The position numbers and the translations under genes were made by a program. A stretch of 24,642 nt of DNA. It comes from Rubrobacteraceae bacterium. Lineage in GTDB: Bacteria; Actinomycetota; Rubrobacteria; Rubrobacterales; Rubrobacteraceae. Under the pieces are notes generated by a model. The model saw only the letters and a program-made list of their open reading frames with translations, made no database searches and was not told where the DNA came from. Numbering within the stretch: the stretch's first letter is position 1; each line of letters begins with the position of its first letter. This document shows, in pieces, positions 1 to 8,256 of the stretch. Location of the stretch: the NCBI GenBank assembly GCA_013698525.1, contig JACCSM010000157.1, forward strand, positions 1 through 24,642, in the 5' to 3' direction.

Positions 1-713
1 AGCCCTGCGGCCGTGACGATGAGCGTCGCCACGAACAGGATGCCGGCAGTCCTGTTCGTATCCTCGGCCTGGGCCTCGGGGAGCAGGTGCGCGGCGCCGA
101 TGTACGCGAGCACCCCTCCGGCGACACCGGTCAGGAGACCGAGCGTGCCTTCACCGGGTGCTGGAAAGGCCACGGTCAACGCCGCTGCGGCAGGGATCGC
201 CAGCCCCAGAGAGACGGCCGTCCTCATGACCCCGGCCCTCCCTACGCGCGCGGCGAGCAGGACAGCGGCGAGGGAGATCCCAACGGGTATCTGGTGAACG
301 AGGACCCCGAGCCCGACGAGCCAGGACGTGACGGCTCCTGCCTTGGCGCCTACGCCCAGAACGAAGCCATCTGCGAGGTTGTGGATGGCCAGCCCGAGGA
401 CGAAGGGCCCGAGCGCGTGTTTGTGGACGTGCTCGTCGGGCTGGTGGTGCGTGTGGGCCCTGGTGAACGCCTCGGTCATGAAAAGCAGGGCGAACCCTCC
501 GACGAACCCGGCGACCGCGGCCTCTCCGCCGAGTTCGAGACCCTCGGGGAAGAGGTCGACGAACGCGAGCGCGAGCAGTATCCCCGCGGCGAAGGCGGCG
601 GCGTAAGACCGGCCCCTGGCCCCCAACTCTCCACCGAGTAGGGCGAGAAGGCTCGCCGCCGAGAAGCCCAGAGCGGCCAGCGAAGCCATCAGGATCGCAC
701 TCACAGCCTCCAC
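1..713 (-). CDS. ZIP-family divalent metal transporter (partial, cut by left edge)
   Basis: Reading the minus strand from a GTG at 713 gives an open, strongly hydrophobic frame that runs off the window at base 1. It shows the ZIP signatures: a helix with HNLADGF, the following helix with VHQIPVGISLAA, and a His-rich cytoplasmic stretch (AHTHHQPDEHVHKH) ahead of them, typical of the variable metal-binding loop. ZIP proteins import zinc, iron or manganese across the cytoplasmic membrane. The GTG at 713 is preceded by GAAGG about 7 nt upstream; a second in-frame GTG lies at 704. The gene follows a Fur-type regulator by under 40 nt and is probably co-transcribed with it, so metal-responsive control is likely. 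The usual HExPEG motif of the second metal helix reads HQIPVG here. The substrate metal is not determinable. Confidence 0.85.
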   Translation of the reverse strand, partial: MEAVSAILMASLAALGFSAASLLALLGGELGARGRSYAAAFAAGILLALAFVDLFPEGLELGGEAAVAGFVGGFALLFMTEAFTRAHTHHQPDEHVHKHALGPFVLGLAIHNLADGFVLGVGAKAGAVTSWLVGLGVLVHQIPVGISLAAVLLAARVGRAGVMRTAVSLGLAIPAAAALTVAFPAPGEGTLGLLTGVAGGVLAYIGAAHLLPEAQAEDTNRTAGILFVATLIVTAAG

Positions 714-750
714 CCGCCACCCTTCGTAGCGCCTGTGTGACCATGCCCCG

Positions 751-1152
751 CTACCTGCAATCGGAGCACCTCCCGTAAAGCTCGAGGCTGTGGGCACGTA
801 CCTCGAAGTCGCCGCCGACACGGGAGAGGCTTTGCAGGTCCACGGGACACCGCTCGAACTCCTTGACGCTTCCACAGTCCTCACAGACAAGGTGGTGGTG
901 GTGGTCTTCAGCCAGCTCGTAGCGCGGACCTTGACCAAGGTCGAGCCTGCGCACGATCCCAAGCCCGGTGAAAAGGTCGAGCGCCCTGTACACCGTCACC
1001 ATCCCAACCTCGGGGCAGCGGGCCCTGATCTCCTCCAGCCTCTGATGCTGACCAGCCGAGATCGCCGCCAGTACAGCCAACCGCTGGGGCGTGGCCTTGT
1101 ACCCGCAACCACGTAGCTTCCCGACAGCAGCCTCGTACCTCAAGCCAGACAT
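751..1152 (-). CDS. Fur/Zur-family metal-responsive repressor
   Basis: The protein has the Fur architecture. A winged helix spans about residues 1-80, with the recognition segment TVYRALDLF near 53-61. A dimerisation and metal domain follows, with the His run DHHHHLVC and two CxxC pairs (C90/C93 and C129/C132) for structural zinc. At 133 residues it has normal family length. An upstream ATG at 1179 is in frame but would lie ahead of the predicted transcription start. The tandem ATGs at 1155 and 1152 follow TTGGAG, and 1152 has the better spacing. The downstream neighbour is a ZIP transporter, and the promoter carries a TGAAA-N5-TTTCA inverted repeat, so a zinc sensor (Zur) that represses its own operon is the best guess. 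Fur or Mur specificity cannot be excluded. Confidence 0.88.
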   Translation of the reverse strand: MSGLRYEAAVGKLRGCGYKATPQRLAVLAAISAGQHQRLEEIRARCPEVGMVTVYRALDLFTGLGIVRRLDLGQGPRYELAEDHHHHLVCEDCGSVKEFERCPVDLQSLSRVGGDFEVRAHSLELYGRCSDCR

Positions 1153-1163
1153 CATACTCCAAT

Positions 1164-1178
1164 TGAAAGATTTTTTCA
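1164..1178 (-). promoter_or_regulatory. Putative Zur/Fur operator, TGAAA-N5-TTTCA
   Basis: The sequence is TGAAAGATTTTTTCA on the plus strand, a 15-bp inverted repeat with perfect 5-bp arms. It resembles the TGAAAATCATTTTCA-type Zur boxes known from actinobacteria. It overlaps the predicted transcription start of the Fur-type gene, where a bound repressor would block initiation. Confidence 0.5.
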
Positions 1179-1183
1179 TCTAC

Positions 1184-1212
1184 AAGATAGCAGTCAGGTT
1201 CCGGCGCGTCAA
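1184..1212 (-). promoter_or_regulatory. Promoter of the fur-like/ZIP operon
   Basis: On the minus strand TTGACG (1207-1212) is followed after exactly 17 bp by TATCTT (1184-1189). This is a good housekeeping-sigma promoter. The start point is expected near 1177, inside the operator-like inverted repeat and about 25 nt ahead of the chosen ATG. Confidence 0.55.
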
Positions 1213-1223
1213 AGCGGCCGGCT

Positions 1224-1253
1224 ACGACAAGCTCTGCGAAATCTTTGTAAACT
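1224..1253 (+). promoter_or_regulatory. Possible promoter of the LTA-synthase-like gene
   Basis: ACGACA (1224-1229) and TAAACT (1248-1253) are separated by 18 bp and would start transcription near 1260. That would leave almost no leader ahead of the GTG at 1264, so either a leaderless mRNA or use of the ATG at 1282 is implied. This is a consensus match by eye only. Confidence 0.3.
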
Positions 1254-1263
1254 CTCTCGACTC

Positions 1264-3198
1264 GTGGCTTCCAAAAAGAACATGCGGCTGGCGCTAGTAG
1301 CCCGCTTCCGCTCCATCTTGAGCGGTCGCGACTGGGTCTACCTGTCCGGCCTGCTTGTTCCTCTGGTGGTCTACAACCTGGTATTGAAGGTGATCCGGAT
1401 ACAGTCTCAGGAAGATCTTCCGGGGGGTTTCGCCGCCTTGGCACTTATGCGTTCTGACCTGCTCTTCAACCTTGGGTACGTATTCCTGTGGGTCGGGCTA
1501 TTCGCATTGACGAGGCAGAGCCGGTTTCGGTGGCCTGTGGTGGTCATCTTCCACGCGGTCACGATACTCGTCCTGGCGACGACGACCTCGGCCCACGGGT
1601 ACTTCCAGGAGACCGGCTCGACGCTCAGCCTCAACGTCATCACGTACTCGATCGGCACGCTGGGAGAGATCACAGACGTGATCGGTAGCGTGACGTCGCT
1701 GGCTACCTGGGCCTGGGCTCTGGTGATCCTTGGCTACATCATGCTTGGTCCCTGGATAATAGCCACGCTCGTATGTGGAAAGCGTGGGCGGGATAGGTCC
1801 ATCGGTTCCCTGTCCACATCCAGGCTGTTCGCCCTCGGGGCATTCACTGCGTCTTTAGGGTTCATCTTCCTCTCGCTGCCGGTCGGTGCCGGAGTGGCCG
1901 GCAAATCCTTCTCCAGGGACGCCGTCGTCAACGTTGTCATGTCCGAGGTGGAACACGCGAGGATCAGAGACCTTACCGCCAACGCCACTTCGATAGAGCC
2001 TCCTGTGGACACCAGCCTGCAGAAGACCCCAGAGACGGTGAAGAAGAACGTCGTCCTGATCCACCTCGAGTCTGCCAGGGCTCGCTCCACGACGGCCTAC
2101 AGCGAGGACCTGGACACGACGCCCTACCTCGAGACGCTATCGAAGCATAGTCTTTTGGCCGAGCGTGCATACACGATCGTCCCCCACACCTCGAAGGCCA
2201 TTACCTCAATAAACTGCGGCATCGATGCCCACCTCGTGCGTGAGATCACCGAAGCTGAGCCTGGCGGCGTCCCTGCCAGGTGCCTGCCTGATCTCTTGAA
2301 AGAGCAGGGATATGACTCCGTCTGGTTCTCCTCGGCGACCGAGCACTTCGAGGACCGTAGAGACCTCGTCGAGAACTTCGGATACGATGACTTCCAGCCC
2401 GTCGAGACGATGGAGAAGGAGGGCTTCCAGAAATCCAACTACTTCGGCTACGAGGACGACATCATGCTCCAGCCGAGCAGGGATTGGATAGAGCAACACA
2501 AAGACAAACCCTTCCTTGCGACCTACCTCGGGGTCACGGGCCACCACGACTACCGGCCAGTCGACCGTTACGGGCTGAAGGATTACTCGAACTTTCCCCC
2601 GCTCGACCACTACCAGAACGAGATGCGCTACCTCGACTTCTTCGTGAAAAACGTCATTGACCAGTACAAAGAGCTTGGGCTTTACGAGGACACGATCTTC
2701 GTGATCTACGGCGATCACGGGGAAGGATTCGGGGAGCACGACCTCTTCCAGCACGACAACACCATCTACCAGGAGGGGCTCAAGGTACCCTTTATCATCC
2801 ACGAGCCGGGACGCTTCGAGGACGGCAAACGCGCACAGACCCTGACGAACCAGCTCGACATACTCCCCACCCTGGTCGACTTGCTCGGCTACAAGGTAAC
2901 GGGCGGCCATTACGCGGGGAGATCCCTCCTCGCTCCGCCGGAGGAGGACCGCACGCTGTTTTTTTCTTGCTTTGACGAGTACAGGTGCCTCGCCAGCATA
3001 CAGGGGACCGAGAAGTACATCTACTTCTTCGGCAACCAGCCCGAGGAGGTCTACGATCTGGCCTCAGACCCTTTGGAGAAGAACAGCATCGCGAACGAGC
3101 AGAGCAGGCAAGAGCTAAAGCACAAACGCCTGCAGGTGCTCGCGTGGTACTCGAAGGTCAACGCCACGTATGAGAGGCGAAATTCCGGGCAAGAGTAG
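1264..3198 (+). CDS. LTA-synthase/sulfatase-family membrane phosphotransferase
   Basis: The N-terminal ~215 residues contain five predicted membrane helices (about 22-43, 60-84, 89-112, 145-172 and 187-213). They are followed by an extracytoplasmic sulfatase/alkaline-phosphatase-fold domain. Visible active-site elements are the metal ligand E269 in VVLIHLES, the likely nucleophile T309 in VPHTSK, and D484/H485 in YGDHGEGFGEHD. The C terminus has the EVYDLASDPLEKNSIA motif common to sulfatases. A threonine in place of the Cys of CxPSR argues against a formylglycine sulfatase. It favours a transferase such as lipoteichoic acid synthase or a phosphoglycerol/phosphoethanolamine transferase acting on envelope polymers. 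The 644-residue length fits. The start is GTG at 1264 or ATG at 1282; neither has a strong ribosome site. The gene ends 4 nt from the convergent lgt. The exact donor and acceptor are unknown. Confidence 0.8.
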   Translation: MASKKNMRLALVARFRSILSGRDWVYLSGLLVPLVVYNLVLKVIRIQSQEDLPGGFAALALMRSDLLFNLGYVFLWVGLFALTRQSRFRWPVVVIFHAVTILVLATTTSAHGYFQETGSTLSLNVITYSIGTLGEITDVIGSVTSLATWAWALVILGYIMLGPWIIATLVCGKRGRDRSIGSLSTSRLFALGAFTASLGFIFLSLPVGAGVAGKSFSRDAVVNVVMSEVEHARIRDLTANATSIEPPVDTSLQKTPETVKKNVVLIHLESARARSTTAYSEDLDTTPYLETLSKHSLLAERAYTIVPHTSKAITSINCGIDAHLVREITEAEPGGVPARCLPDLLKEQGYDSVWFSSATEHFEDRRDLVENFGYDDFQPVETMEKEGFQKSNYFGYEDDIMLQPSRDWIEQHKDKPFLATYLGVTGHHDYRPVDRYGLKDYSNFPPLDHYQNEMRYLDFFVKNVIDQYKELGLYEDTIFVIYGDHGEGFGEHDLFQHDNTIYQEGLKVPFIIHEPGRFEDGKRAQTLTNQLDILPTLVDLLGYKVTGGHYAGRSLLAPPEEDRTLFFSCFDEYRCLASIQGTEKYIYFFGNQPEEVYDLASDPLEKNSIANEQSRQELKHKRLQVLAWYSKVNATYERRNSGQE

Positions 3199-3202
3199 CC
3201 GC

Positions 3203-4027
3203 TCAGCGGGACTCAGGACGTTTGCGCCTGGACCCTGAGTGCCTCAGGAGCAGGATCATAGCGAAGCCCAATGCGAGGACGCTACTGACGAAGAGGTTTC
3301 CGCGGATGGTTCCGCCGATGAGGAATGCCGGGTCGACGCGCAGGGCCTCCACAAAGAAGCGTCCGAAGGAGTAGAGGCTCACGTAGAGCACGAAGACGTC
3401 GCCGTTCTTCAGGCGCTCTGCGAAGCGGCGGGCCACCCACAACAGTATCAGGCAGACCACAACGTCCCAGATCGACTCGTACAGGAAGGTGGGGTGAAAG
3501 GTCGCGGCGTCTGAGTAACCGACCGGCCTATTCTCCGGAGCTATTCTGATGGCCCAGGGCAGGTCAGAGGGCCGTCCGAAGAGCTCCTGGTTGAAGTAGT
3601 TGCCCCAGCGCCCTATCGCCTGGGCTAGGACTAGTCCGGGTGCGACGGCGTCGGCGAACGCCCATGGGTTTATGCCCCGTATCCGGGCGAAGATCAAGAG
3701 CCCCACAAACCCTCCGACGACGCCGCCGTAGATTCCGAGGCCCCCGTTCCAGACCTCGAACACGCCGGGGAAAGGGTCGCCCGAGTAGAGCCCGTAGTCG
3801 GTAATAACATGGTAGGCCCTTGCGCCGACAAAGCCCAAAGGCACGATATAGAAAAGCGAGTCGAGGGCCAGGGTGCCGTCGTAGCCCTTGCGCTCCAACT
3901 CCCTCCCTGAGAGCCAGGTCGCGACGATGATGCCTAGCGCTATGAACAGGCCGTAGTAGCGGAGGGCGAAAGGCCCTACCTCGAACATTACGGGGGAAGG
4001 CGGGCTCGGCAGCGAGAGAAGGTTCAC
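3203..4027 (-). CDS. lgt: Prolipoprotein diacylglyceryl transferase
   Basis: Lgt transfers diacylglycerol from phosphatidylglycerol to the lipobox cysteine of prolipoproteins in the cytoplasmic membrane. The protein is rich in membrane helices and carries the family motifs: GGLGIYGGVVGG, then IGRWGNYFNQELFGRPSDLPW (Lgt signature with the essential Arg and Asn), and FLYESIWD. The GTG start at 4027 gives an N terminus beginning LLSLPSPPSP, which resembles the LASIPSP opening of many Lgt proteins. A shorter form from ATG 3988 (MFEVGPFALRYYG) is possible. The GTG lies one base after the stop of the PBP2 gene, so translation is probably coupled. Length is 274 residues, normal for the family. Confidence 0.95.
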   Translation of the reverse strand: MNLLSLPSPPSPVMFEVGPFALRYYGLFIALGIIVATWLSGRELERKGYDGTLALDSLFYIVPLGFVGARAYHVITDYGLYSGDPFPGVFEVWNGGLGIYGGVVGGFVGLLIFARIRGINPWAFADAVAPGLVLAQAIGRWGNYFNQELFGRPSDLPWAIRIAPENRPVGYSDAATFHPTFLYESIWDVVVCLILLWVARRFAERLKNGDVFVLYVSLYSFGRFFVEALRVDPAFLIGGTIRGNLFVSSVLALGFAMILLLRHSGSRRKRPESR

Positions 4028-4028
4028 G

Positions 4029-6188
4029 CTACTCAGCCGGGGCCGCGTCCGACTCGCTCTCCGTGGAAGCGCGGTCCGCCGGGTCCATCGGGGGGGTGTT
4101 CGTCGGGTGCGGATCCTCGGGCGACTGCTCGACGCCATAGTAGGCCTCGAGTATGTGGCGCACGGCCGGCCCGGCCGTCATCTCCGAGCCCTCCTGAAAG
4201 GCGCCGCCGCCCTCGATCATCGTGACGACGACCACCGGCTGCTCCTCTTGGCCCTCGGCCCAGCCGACGAACCAGTTCACGTAGTCCTTCCCGGCCGGCA
4301 GCTCGCCGGTGCCGCTCTTCGCGACGACCGGAAGGGTCGAGTCCTCGAAGACCGGTCCCGCGGTGCCGTCCTTCTTCGTGACGCCCCTCAGGCCTTGTAT
4401 CACGGTGTCGATCTGGTTCTGGTTCGTGTCTACCCGTCCGGCGGGCTTGGGGGAGATCTTCTCGACCACCTTCCCGCTCTGGTCAGTGATTTCCTTGCCG
4501 ACGTGCGGGGTGACGAGGGTGCCGCCGTTGTAGAGGGCGGAGTAGCCCCGGGCCATCTGGATCGGGGAGACGAGCAGATCGCCCTGGCCGATAGCGAGGT
4601 TCACCCAGTCCCCCACGCTCCAGTAGGCCCCTTCTGTTGTACCGTGCAACGCCTCGTACAGCTCCTTCTCTCCCTGTTCGGTGGGGATGCGCCCCTCGGT
4701 CTCGCCGCTGAGGTCGATGCCGGTGACCCTACCGAAGCCCCACCGCTCATAGTAGTGCGGCAGCCAGTCCTTATCCGCGGTCTGGTTCCAGATCCAGTCG
4801 GCGACCTGGTAGAAGAAGATGTCGTTGGAGTCGGCGATGGCCTCGGAGAAATTCTGGGGGCCGTGGTCGCCGAGGAACTGGTAGTTGGGGCTGTTCTGCC
4901 GCCAACTCCTGTAGCACGGGCTCGCCGAGACGCTCGAAGGAATCCAGCAGCCCGCCACGTTCATGGCGGCCGTATCGTTGACGATCGTGTAGGCGTCTAT
5001 GACGCCGGCGGCCATGCCGGCTATCCCCGTGAAGATCTTGAACGTCGAGGCACCCGGCTGCCCGCCGACGATCGCGCGATTGAGGAACGGATCGTTCGAC
5101 CTCTTGGATACGAGGTGGTTGTACGTGGCGAGTTCCTCTCCGCCGGAGATGCCGCCGACGAACAGTTGCGGGTCGAAGTCGGGACGGCTGGCCAGGGCAA
5201 GTATCTCGCCGTTGCGGGGGTCCATCGCGACGACGGCCCCGCCCCTGCCCTCGTAGCCTACCTCCCGGGTGCGCTCCAGGGCCCCATCGAGCTCTTTTTC
5301 GACGACCTTCTGCAAATCGACGTCGATAGTGAGGGTGAGGTTGTTGCCAGGTTCGGGCTCGGTGACGTGGTCTGGTAACTCCTGGCTCGGGTTCACGTTT
5401 ATGGGATTACCGTTTTCGTCCACGAACCTGCCCATGGAATCGACCCTGCTCCCCTCGGGAACTATGCGTCCGAGGGCGTCCACGTTGTAGGTCCTCTGGC
5501 CCGGTTTGCCGCGCAGTACCTCCTCGTAAGATACCTCGACCCCGCTCTTGCCGACGATGGAATCCGGGAGCAGACCATCGAAAAGTTCCTGCTTCAGTTC
5601 GTCCTGGGTTACGGCGCCGGTGTACCCGAGGATGTGGGAGGCTAGCCTGCCTTCGGGGTAGCTTCGGACCCAGTCGTCGTTCACGGCGACGCCCTCGAAC
5701 TCCCCGGTGCGCTCGCTGACGTAAGTCACCGCGTCGCGGCCCGCGTTCTCCTTCACCAGGATGGGGCTGTACTGGCTACCGGTCTCCTTCGCCGCGTCGT
5801 AGCGGGCCAGGACAGACTCGGTGTCGGCCCCGACGACCCTCGCAAGCTCCCTCACCTTGTCCCTGGAGATCTCGTCCGGAATCACGGTTACGTTCAGCCC
5901 GGGGACGTTGTTCGCGAGGATCTTGCCGTCTCGGTCGTAGACCACACCGCGCTGGGCGGGGATCTTGATGTTGGTGTGTTGCGTTGCCCGCGCGGCGAGC
6001 GTGTAGTCCTGGCCCGTGAGGACCTGCAGGTACCACAGCCTTGCGCCGAGGACGAGGAAGACCACGGCGATAAGAACCGCGAGGGTGACGACGCGCACCT
6101 GCATGTTGCCCTTGGTCATCGGCGGCGTCTCCACACGCTTTTTCGCGGGACTCGCCTGCTTCTGCTCTCTCACCGGCAACCGGAGCAC
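4029..6188 (-). CDS. Penicillin-binding protein 2-type peptidoglycan transpeptidase (class B PBP)
   Basis: The 719-residue protein starts at a GTG preceded by GGGGGAAGG with a 6-nt gap. After a short basic cytoplasmic tail it has one signal-anchor helix (about residues 33-53). The PBP dimer domain follows, including the PAQRGVVYDRDGKILA motif. The transpeptidase domain shows S381-T-F-K384 (SxxK), SND in IADSNDIFFYQVA (the SxD form usual in PBP2), and the KSGTGE motif. The C-terminal tail is acidic and low-complexity. It crosslinks stem peptides during wall growth, usually with a SEDS glycosyltransferase such as RodA; none is in the window. It overlaps the lgt unit closely and follows the sortase gene by about 32 nt, suggesting an envelope operon. 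Confidence 0.93.
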   Translation of the reverse strand: MLRLPVREQKQASPAKKRVETPPMTKGNMQVRVVTLAVLIAVVFLVLGARLWYLQVLTGQDYTLAARATQHTNIKIPAQRGVVYDRDGKILANNVPGLNVTVIPDEISRDKVRELARVVGADTESVLARYDAAKETGSQYSPILVKENAGRDAVTYVSERTGEFEGVAVNDDWVRSYPEGRLASHILGYTGAVTQDELKQELFDGLLPDSIVGKSGVEVSYEEVLRGKPGQRTYNVDALGRIVPEGSRVDSMGRFVDENGNPINVNPSQELPDHVTEPEPGNNLTLTIDVDLQKVVEKELDGALERTREVGYEGRGGAVVAMDPRNGEILALASRPDFDPQLFVGGISGGEELATYNHLVSKRSNDPFLNRAIVGGQPGASTFKIFTGIAGMAAGVIDAYTIVNDTAAMNVAGCWIPSSVSASPCYRSWRQNSPNYQFLGDHGPQNFSEAIADSNDIFFYQVADWIWNQTADKDWLPHYYERWGFGRVTGIDLSGETEGRIPTEQGEKELYEALHGTTEGAYWSVGDWVNLAIGQGDLLVSPIQMARGYSALYNGGTLVTPHVGKEITDQSGKVVEKISPKPAGRVDTNQNQIDTVIQGLRGVTKKDGTAGPVFEDSTLPVVAKSGTGELPAGKDYVNWFVGWAEGQEEQPVVVVTMIEGGGAFQEGSEMTAGPAVRHILEAYYGVEQSPEDPHPTNTPPMDPADRASTESESDAAPAE

Positions 6189-6220
6189 CCTCTACCTTCC
6201 CCCCTCTTCCTTAGCGAGCA

Positions 6221-6907
6221 CTACCGCTTGGCCACTTTTTCGGCCTGGACGATCAAACGCTTGGAGTAATCCGGCAACGTACACGTCTGTAGCGACACTA
6301 TGTTCCTGCCCTCGAGCGGCCTCGTCACCGACACCTCATCCGGATCCACGATAAAGGTCTTGAACACCCTGTAGACGTAACGCTTGCCCGCCGAGTCGAT
6401 GATAAAGACCCTGTCCCCCTTGTCGAGCACTTTCAAGTCCCAGAACGACAGCCAGCTGTCGGTTCCTGGAAAACCGAGCCGGTGGCCGGCGATGTAGACG
6501 TTCGCCTGCCTGTCCCAGGGGTTGCCGGTCCCGCGGAGGTGCACGGCGGCGTGTTTACGGAACGCTTTATCGTCGTCGCTGACGGAGTAAGGTACCTTGT
6601 CGTTGCGTATCTGGGCCATCTTCGGGATAGTCATCCGCAGCATCTTGTTATCCGGTCCCCTGCTGACGAACTTCTTTCTGACCACAGGCCCGCCTGAGCC
6701 CTTTTTCTGCGGTTCTTCTCGCTGCTTCTCGATCTTCCCAGCGGCCACGGGTACTCTCTGCTGTTCGGTAGCCGTGCTGACCTTCTCGGCAGCCGCGACA
6801 TCTTGCCGCGGGGAGCCGACGAAGAAGAAGCTCACGGTCACCACGATCCCCACGCCGACAACCAGCAGGCTCAACACGTTGATGACCGTTTCGGTGAAGC
6901 GCGCTAT
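6221..6907 (-). CDS. Sortase (class E-like transpeptidase), probable ATA start
   Basis: After an N-terminal membrane helix and a charged linker lies a sortase domain. It has the catalytic His in NVYIAGHRLGFPGT, the catalytic Cys in VSLQTCTLPDYSKR, and the Arg eight residues after the Cys (H142, C209, R217 from the 6907 start). Sortases cut an LPXTG-like signal and attach proteins to the wall. The only conventional in-frame start is GTG 6877, which has no ribosome site and begins inside the membrane helix. A perfect GGGAGGGA (6911-6918) sits upstream of an in-frame ATA at 6907, giving the more natural N terminus MARFTETVINVLSLL. No sortase substrate with a clear LPXTG motif is seen here. The gene lies 32 nt before the PBP2 gene. 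Confidence 0.88.
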   Translation of the reverse strand: MARFTETVINVLSLLVVGVGIVVTVSFFFVGSPRQDVAAAEKVSTATEQQRVPVAAGKIEKQREEPQKKGSGGPVVRKKFVSRGPDNKMLRMTIPKMAQIRNDKVPYSVSDDDKAFRKHAAVHLRGTGNPWDRQANVYIAGHRLGFPGTDSWLSFWDLKVLDKGDRVFIIDSAGKRYVYRVFKTFIVDPDEVSVTRPLEGRNIVSLQTCTLPDYSKRLIVQAEKVAKR

Positions 6908-6980
6908 CGTTCCCTCCCTACGCAGTCCTGCGGACCGTCGCCTCGATCACAATCCATTGTATCCCAAAAGCCGACGACTA

Positions 6981-7541
6981 CTAGCCGTGCCTGGAGCCGA
7001 CCACAAAGTATTTTCTGGCCACCGCGCTACTCTCACCGGCTCCTCCGGACGCGGCGTAGACCGCCACCGTGTAATCGCCGGAAGGCAGCCGCCCTCCCGC
7101 TTCAGGGCGAACGGCGAACTTTACCACCCCCGAGGCCCCGCCGTACGACACTGCGAGTCGCTCCTCACCCTCGTTCTCGACGACAAGCCCGCCACCGCCG
7201 CCGAGAAGACGGCCAAGGGCGGAGGTCCTTGACATTAGCCCGACCCTCCCCTCGAGGTCGCCGTAGGTGGCGAGGTTCTCGACCCTCAGATAGACGTAGA
7301 CCACCTCTGGGCCCCCGTCGAAACGGAGCCTGTCCGAGGTCGGGTACATCGTGTCCTCCTGGCTCACCGCGATGTCCTCCGCCCCGGGCGAGATCAACTC
7401 CTCCCCCGGCGAGAAGTCCCCTGGCCAGAGGGATACGAGCGCAGCGAGCAACAGGACCCCGAAACAAACTGCGGCCAGCACAGGACCAACGTGGTAGCGG
7501 TCTCCTGTCTTGCCCGTGGTGGTATTAGGGAGCTTGTTCAG
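6981..7541 (-). CDS. Membrane-anchored protein of unknown function
   Basis: No family is recognised. The protein has a short basic N terminus, a single hydrophobic helix (HVGPVLAAVCFGVLLLAALVSLWPG region), then about 140 residues predicted to be extracytoplasmic. These are beta-rich, with alternating stretches such as VVYVYLRVEN and GDYTVAVYAASG that suggest an Ig-like sandwich. The start is uncertain. A CTG at 7541 overlaps the TGA of the upstream CPBP gene, and a GTG at 7481 would start inside the helix; neither has a convincing ribosome site. It lies between a CPBP-type protease and a sortase on the same strand, so an envelope role is likely. No LPXTG motif is present. Confidence 0.65.
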   Translation of the reverse strand: MNKLPNTTTGKTGDRYHVGPVLAAVCFGVLLLAALVSLWPGDFSPGEELISPGAEDIAVSQEDTMYPTSDRLRFDGGPEVVYVYLRVENLATYGDLEGRVGLMSRTSALGRLLGGGGGLVVENEGEERLAVSYGGASGVVKFAVRPEAGGRLPSGDYTVAVYAASGGAGESSAVARKYFVVGSRHG

Positions 7542-8131
7542 GAGCCACCGGCCTTCTTCAAGCCCTCCCTGGAGCGTTTCCAGAGCAGGAGCGTCGCGGA
7601 GTTGTGCGCGGTGTGGGCGAGGATGGGGGCGAGTAGGCCGCCGCTTACATCGTAGAGGAAGCCGAAAACGAAGCCGGCCAGTACGGCCCACGCCGTCCAT
7701 ACGAGATATCGCCGGTCTGGACCAATGTGGGCCACGCCGAACAGGAGGGAGGCGACAACCAGGCCGAACTCTTGCTGGAGTGCGCCCCGGAAAAACGCTT
7801 CCTCGCCCACCCCGGAGAAGATCGAGATCAGTACGAGGCTGGTCGAATCGGCGCCGTCGACCAAGCGAGGGGCGAGCTCCTCAGAGATCTCACGCAAAGC
7901 GGGTAGAAAACGGTAGGCAAGGAGGCCCAGAGATACCGTGCAGCCTGCGGTAAGGAGTCCGAGTAGCACGCTCGCGGCGGGACTCTCGCCGAGTAGCCGC
8001 ACATCGAAGCCCCTGAGGCCGCACCACAGGGCGGCGACGACGGCAAGAAAACCGTAGAACAGGGCGGCGAACTTGACGAAGCGGGGGCCCAACGCGCGCC
8101 TACCAGGGGTACGCCGCGGGCCGGTCTGCAC
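7538..8131 (-). CDS. CPBP-family intramembrane glutamic endopeptidase
   Basis: The protein is a polytopic membrane protein with the CPBP (Abi/Rce1-like) motifs in order: GVGEEAFFRGALQ (the catalytic Glu pair and Arg), LLFGVAHIG (His), and ILAHTAHNSATLLL (His/Asn). Such proteases cleave within membranes; some bacterial members give bacteriocin self-immunity and many have unknown substrates. GTG 8131 is chosen as start because a TACAAT -10-like element (8150-8155, minus strand) lies just upstream. TTG 8092 and a GTG further upstream remain possible, and none has a strong ribosome site. Its TGA overlaps the candidate start of the next gene. Confidence 0.82.
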   Translation of the reverse strand: MQTGPRRTPGRRALGPRFVKFAALFYGFLAVVAALWCGLRGFDVRLLGESPAASVLLGLLTAGCTVSLGLLAYRFLPALREISEELAPRLVDGADSTSLVLISIFSGVGEEAFFRGALQQEFGLVVASLLFGVAHIGPDRRYLVWTAWAVLAGFVFGFLYDVSGGLLAPILAHTAHNSATLLLWKRSREGLKKAGGS

Positions 8132-8149
8132 GATGGACCATAACCCGTT

Positions 8150-8172
8150 ATTGTAAATCACCCGTCCGGGTG
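8150..8172 (-). promoter_or_regulatory. Inverted repeat next to a -10-like element upstream of the CPBP gene
   Basis: CACCCG-TC-CGGGTG (8159-8172) forms perfect 6-bp arms immediately upstream of TACAAT read on the minus strand (8150-8155). It may be an operator in the promoter spacer or a stem in DNA. No convincing -35 was found. Confidence 0.3.
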
Positions 8173-8256
8173 GGTTCACCCGGGTACGAAAACCCGCACA
8201 CCCAAGCGGTTTGTGCATCTTCCGTACCTACCCGGACGCGCCCGAACTCGCCTGCA

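Noticed and set aside
151..744. 197-codon minus-strand frame starting with ATG
   Set aside because: It is a shifted frame of the ZIP gene; the real frame starts at a GTG and contains clear ZIP motifs.
3199..3209. Terminator between the convergent LTA-synthase-like and lgt genes
   Set aside because: CCGCT-C-AGCGG has an impossible one-base loop and no T-tract.
4107..5378. 423-codon open frame on the plus strand
   Set aside because: It is antisense to the PBP2 gene, whose protein shows all catalytic motifs; such long opposite frames are common in high-GC DNA.
6900..6980. Sortase promoter around TACAAT
   Set aside because: The -10-like hexamer in GGGATACAATGG has no acceptable -35 at 16-18 bp, so it is not listed as a feature.
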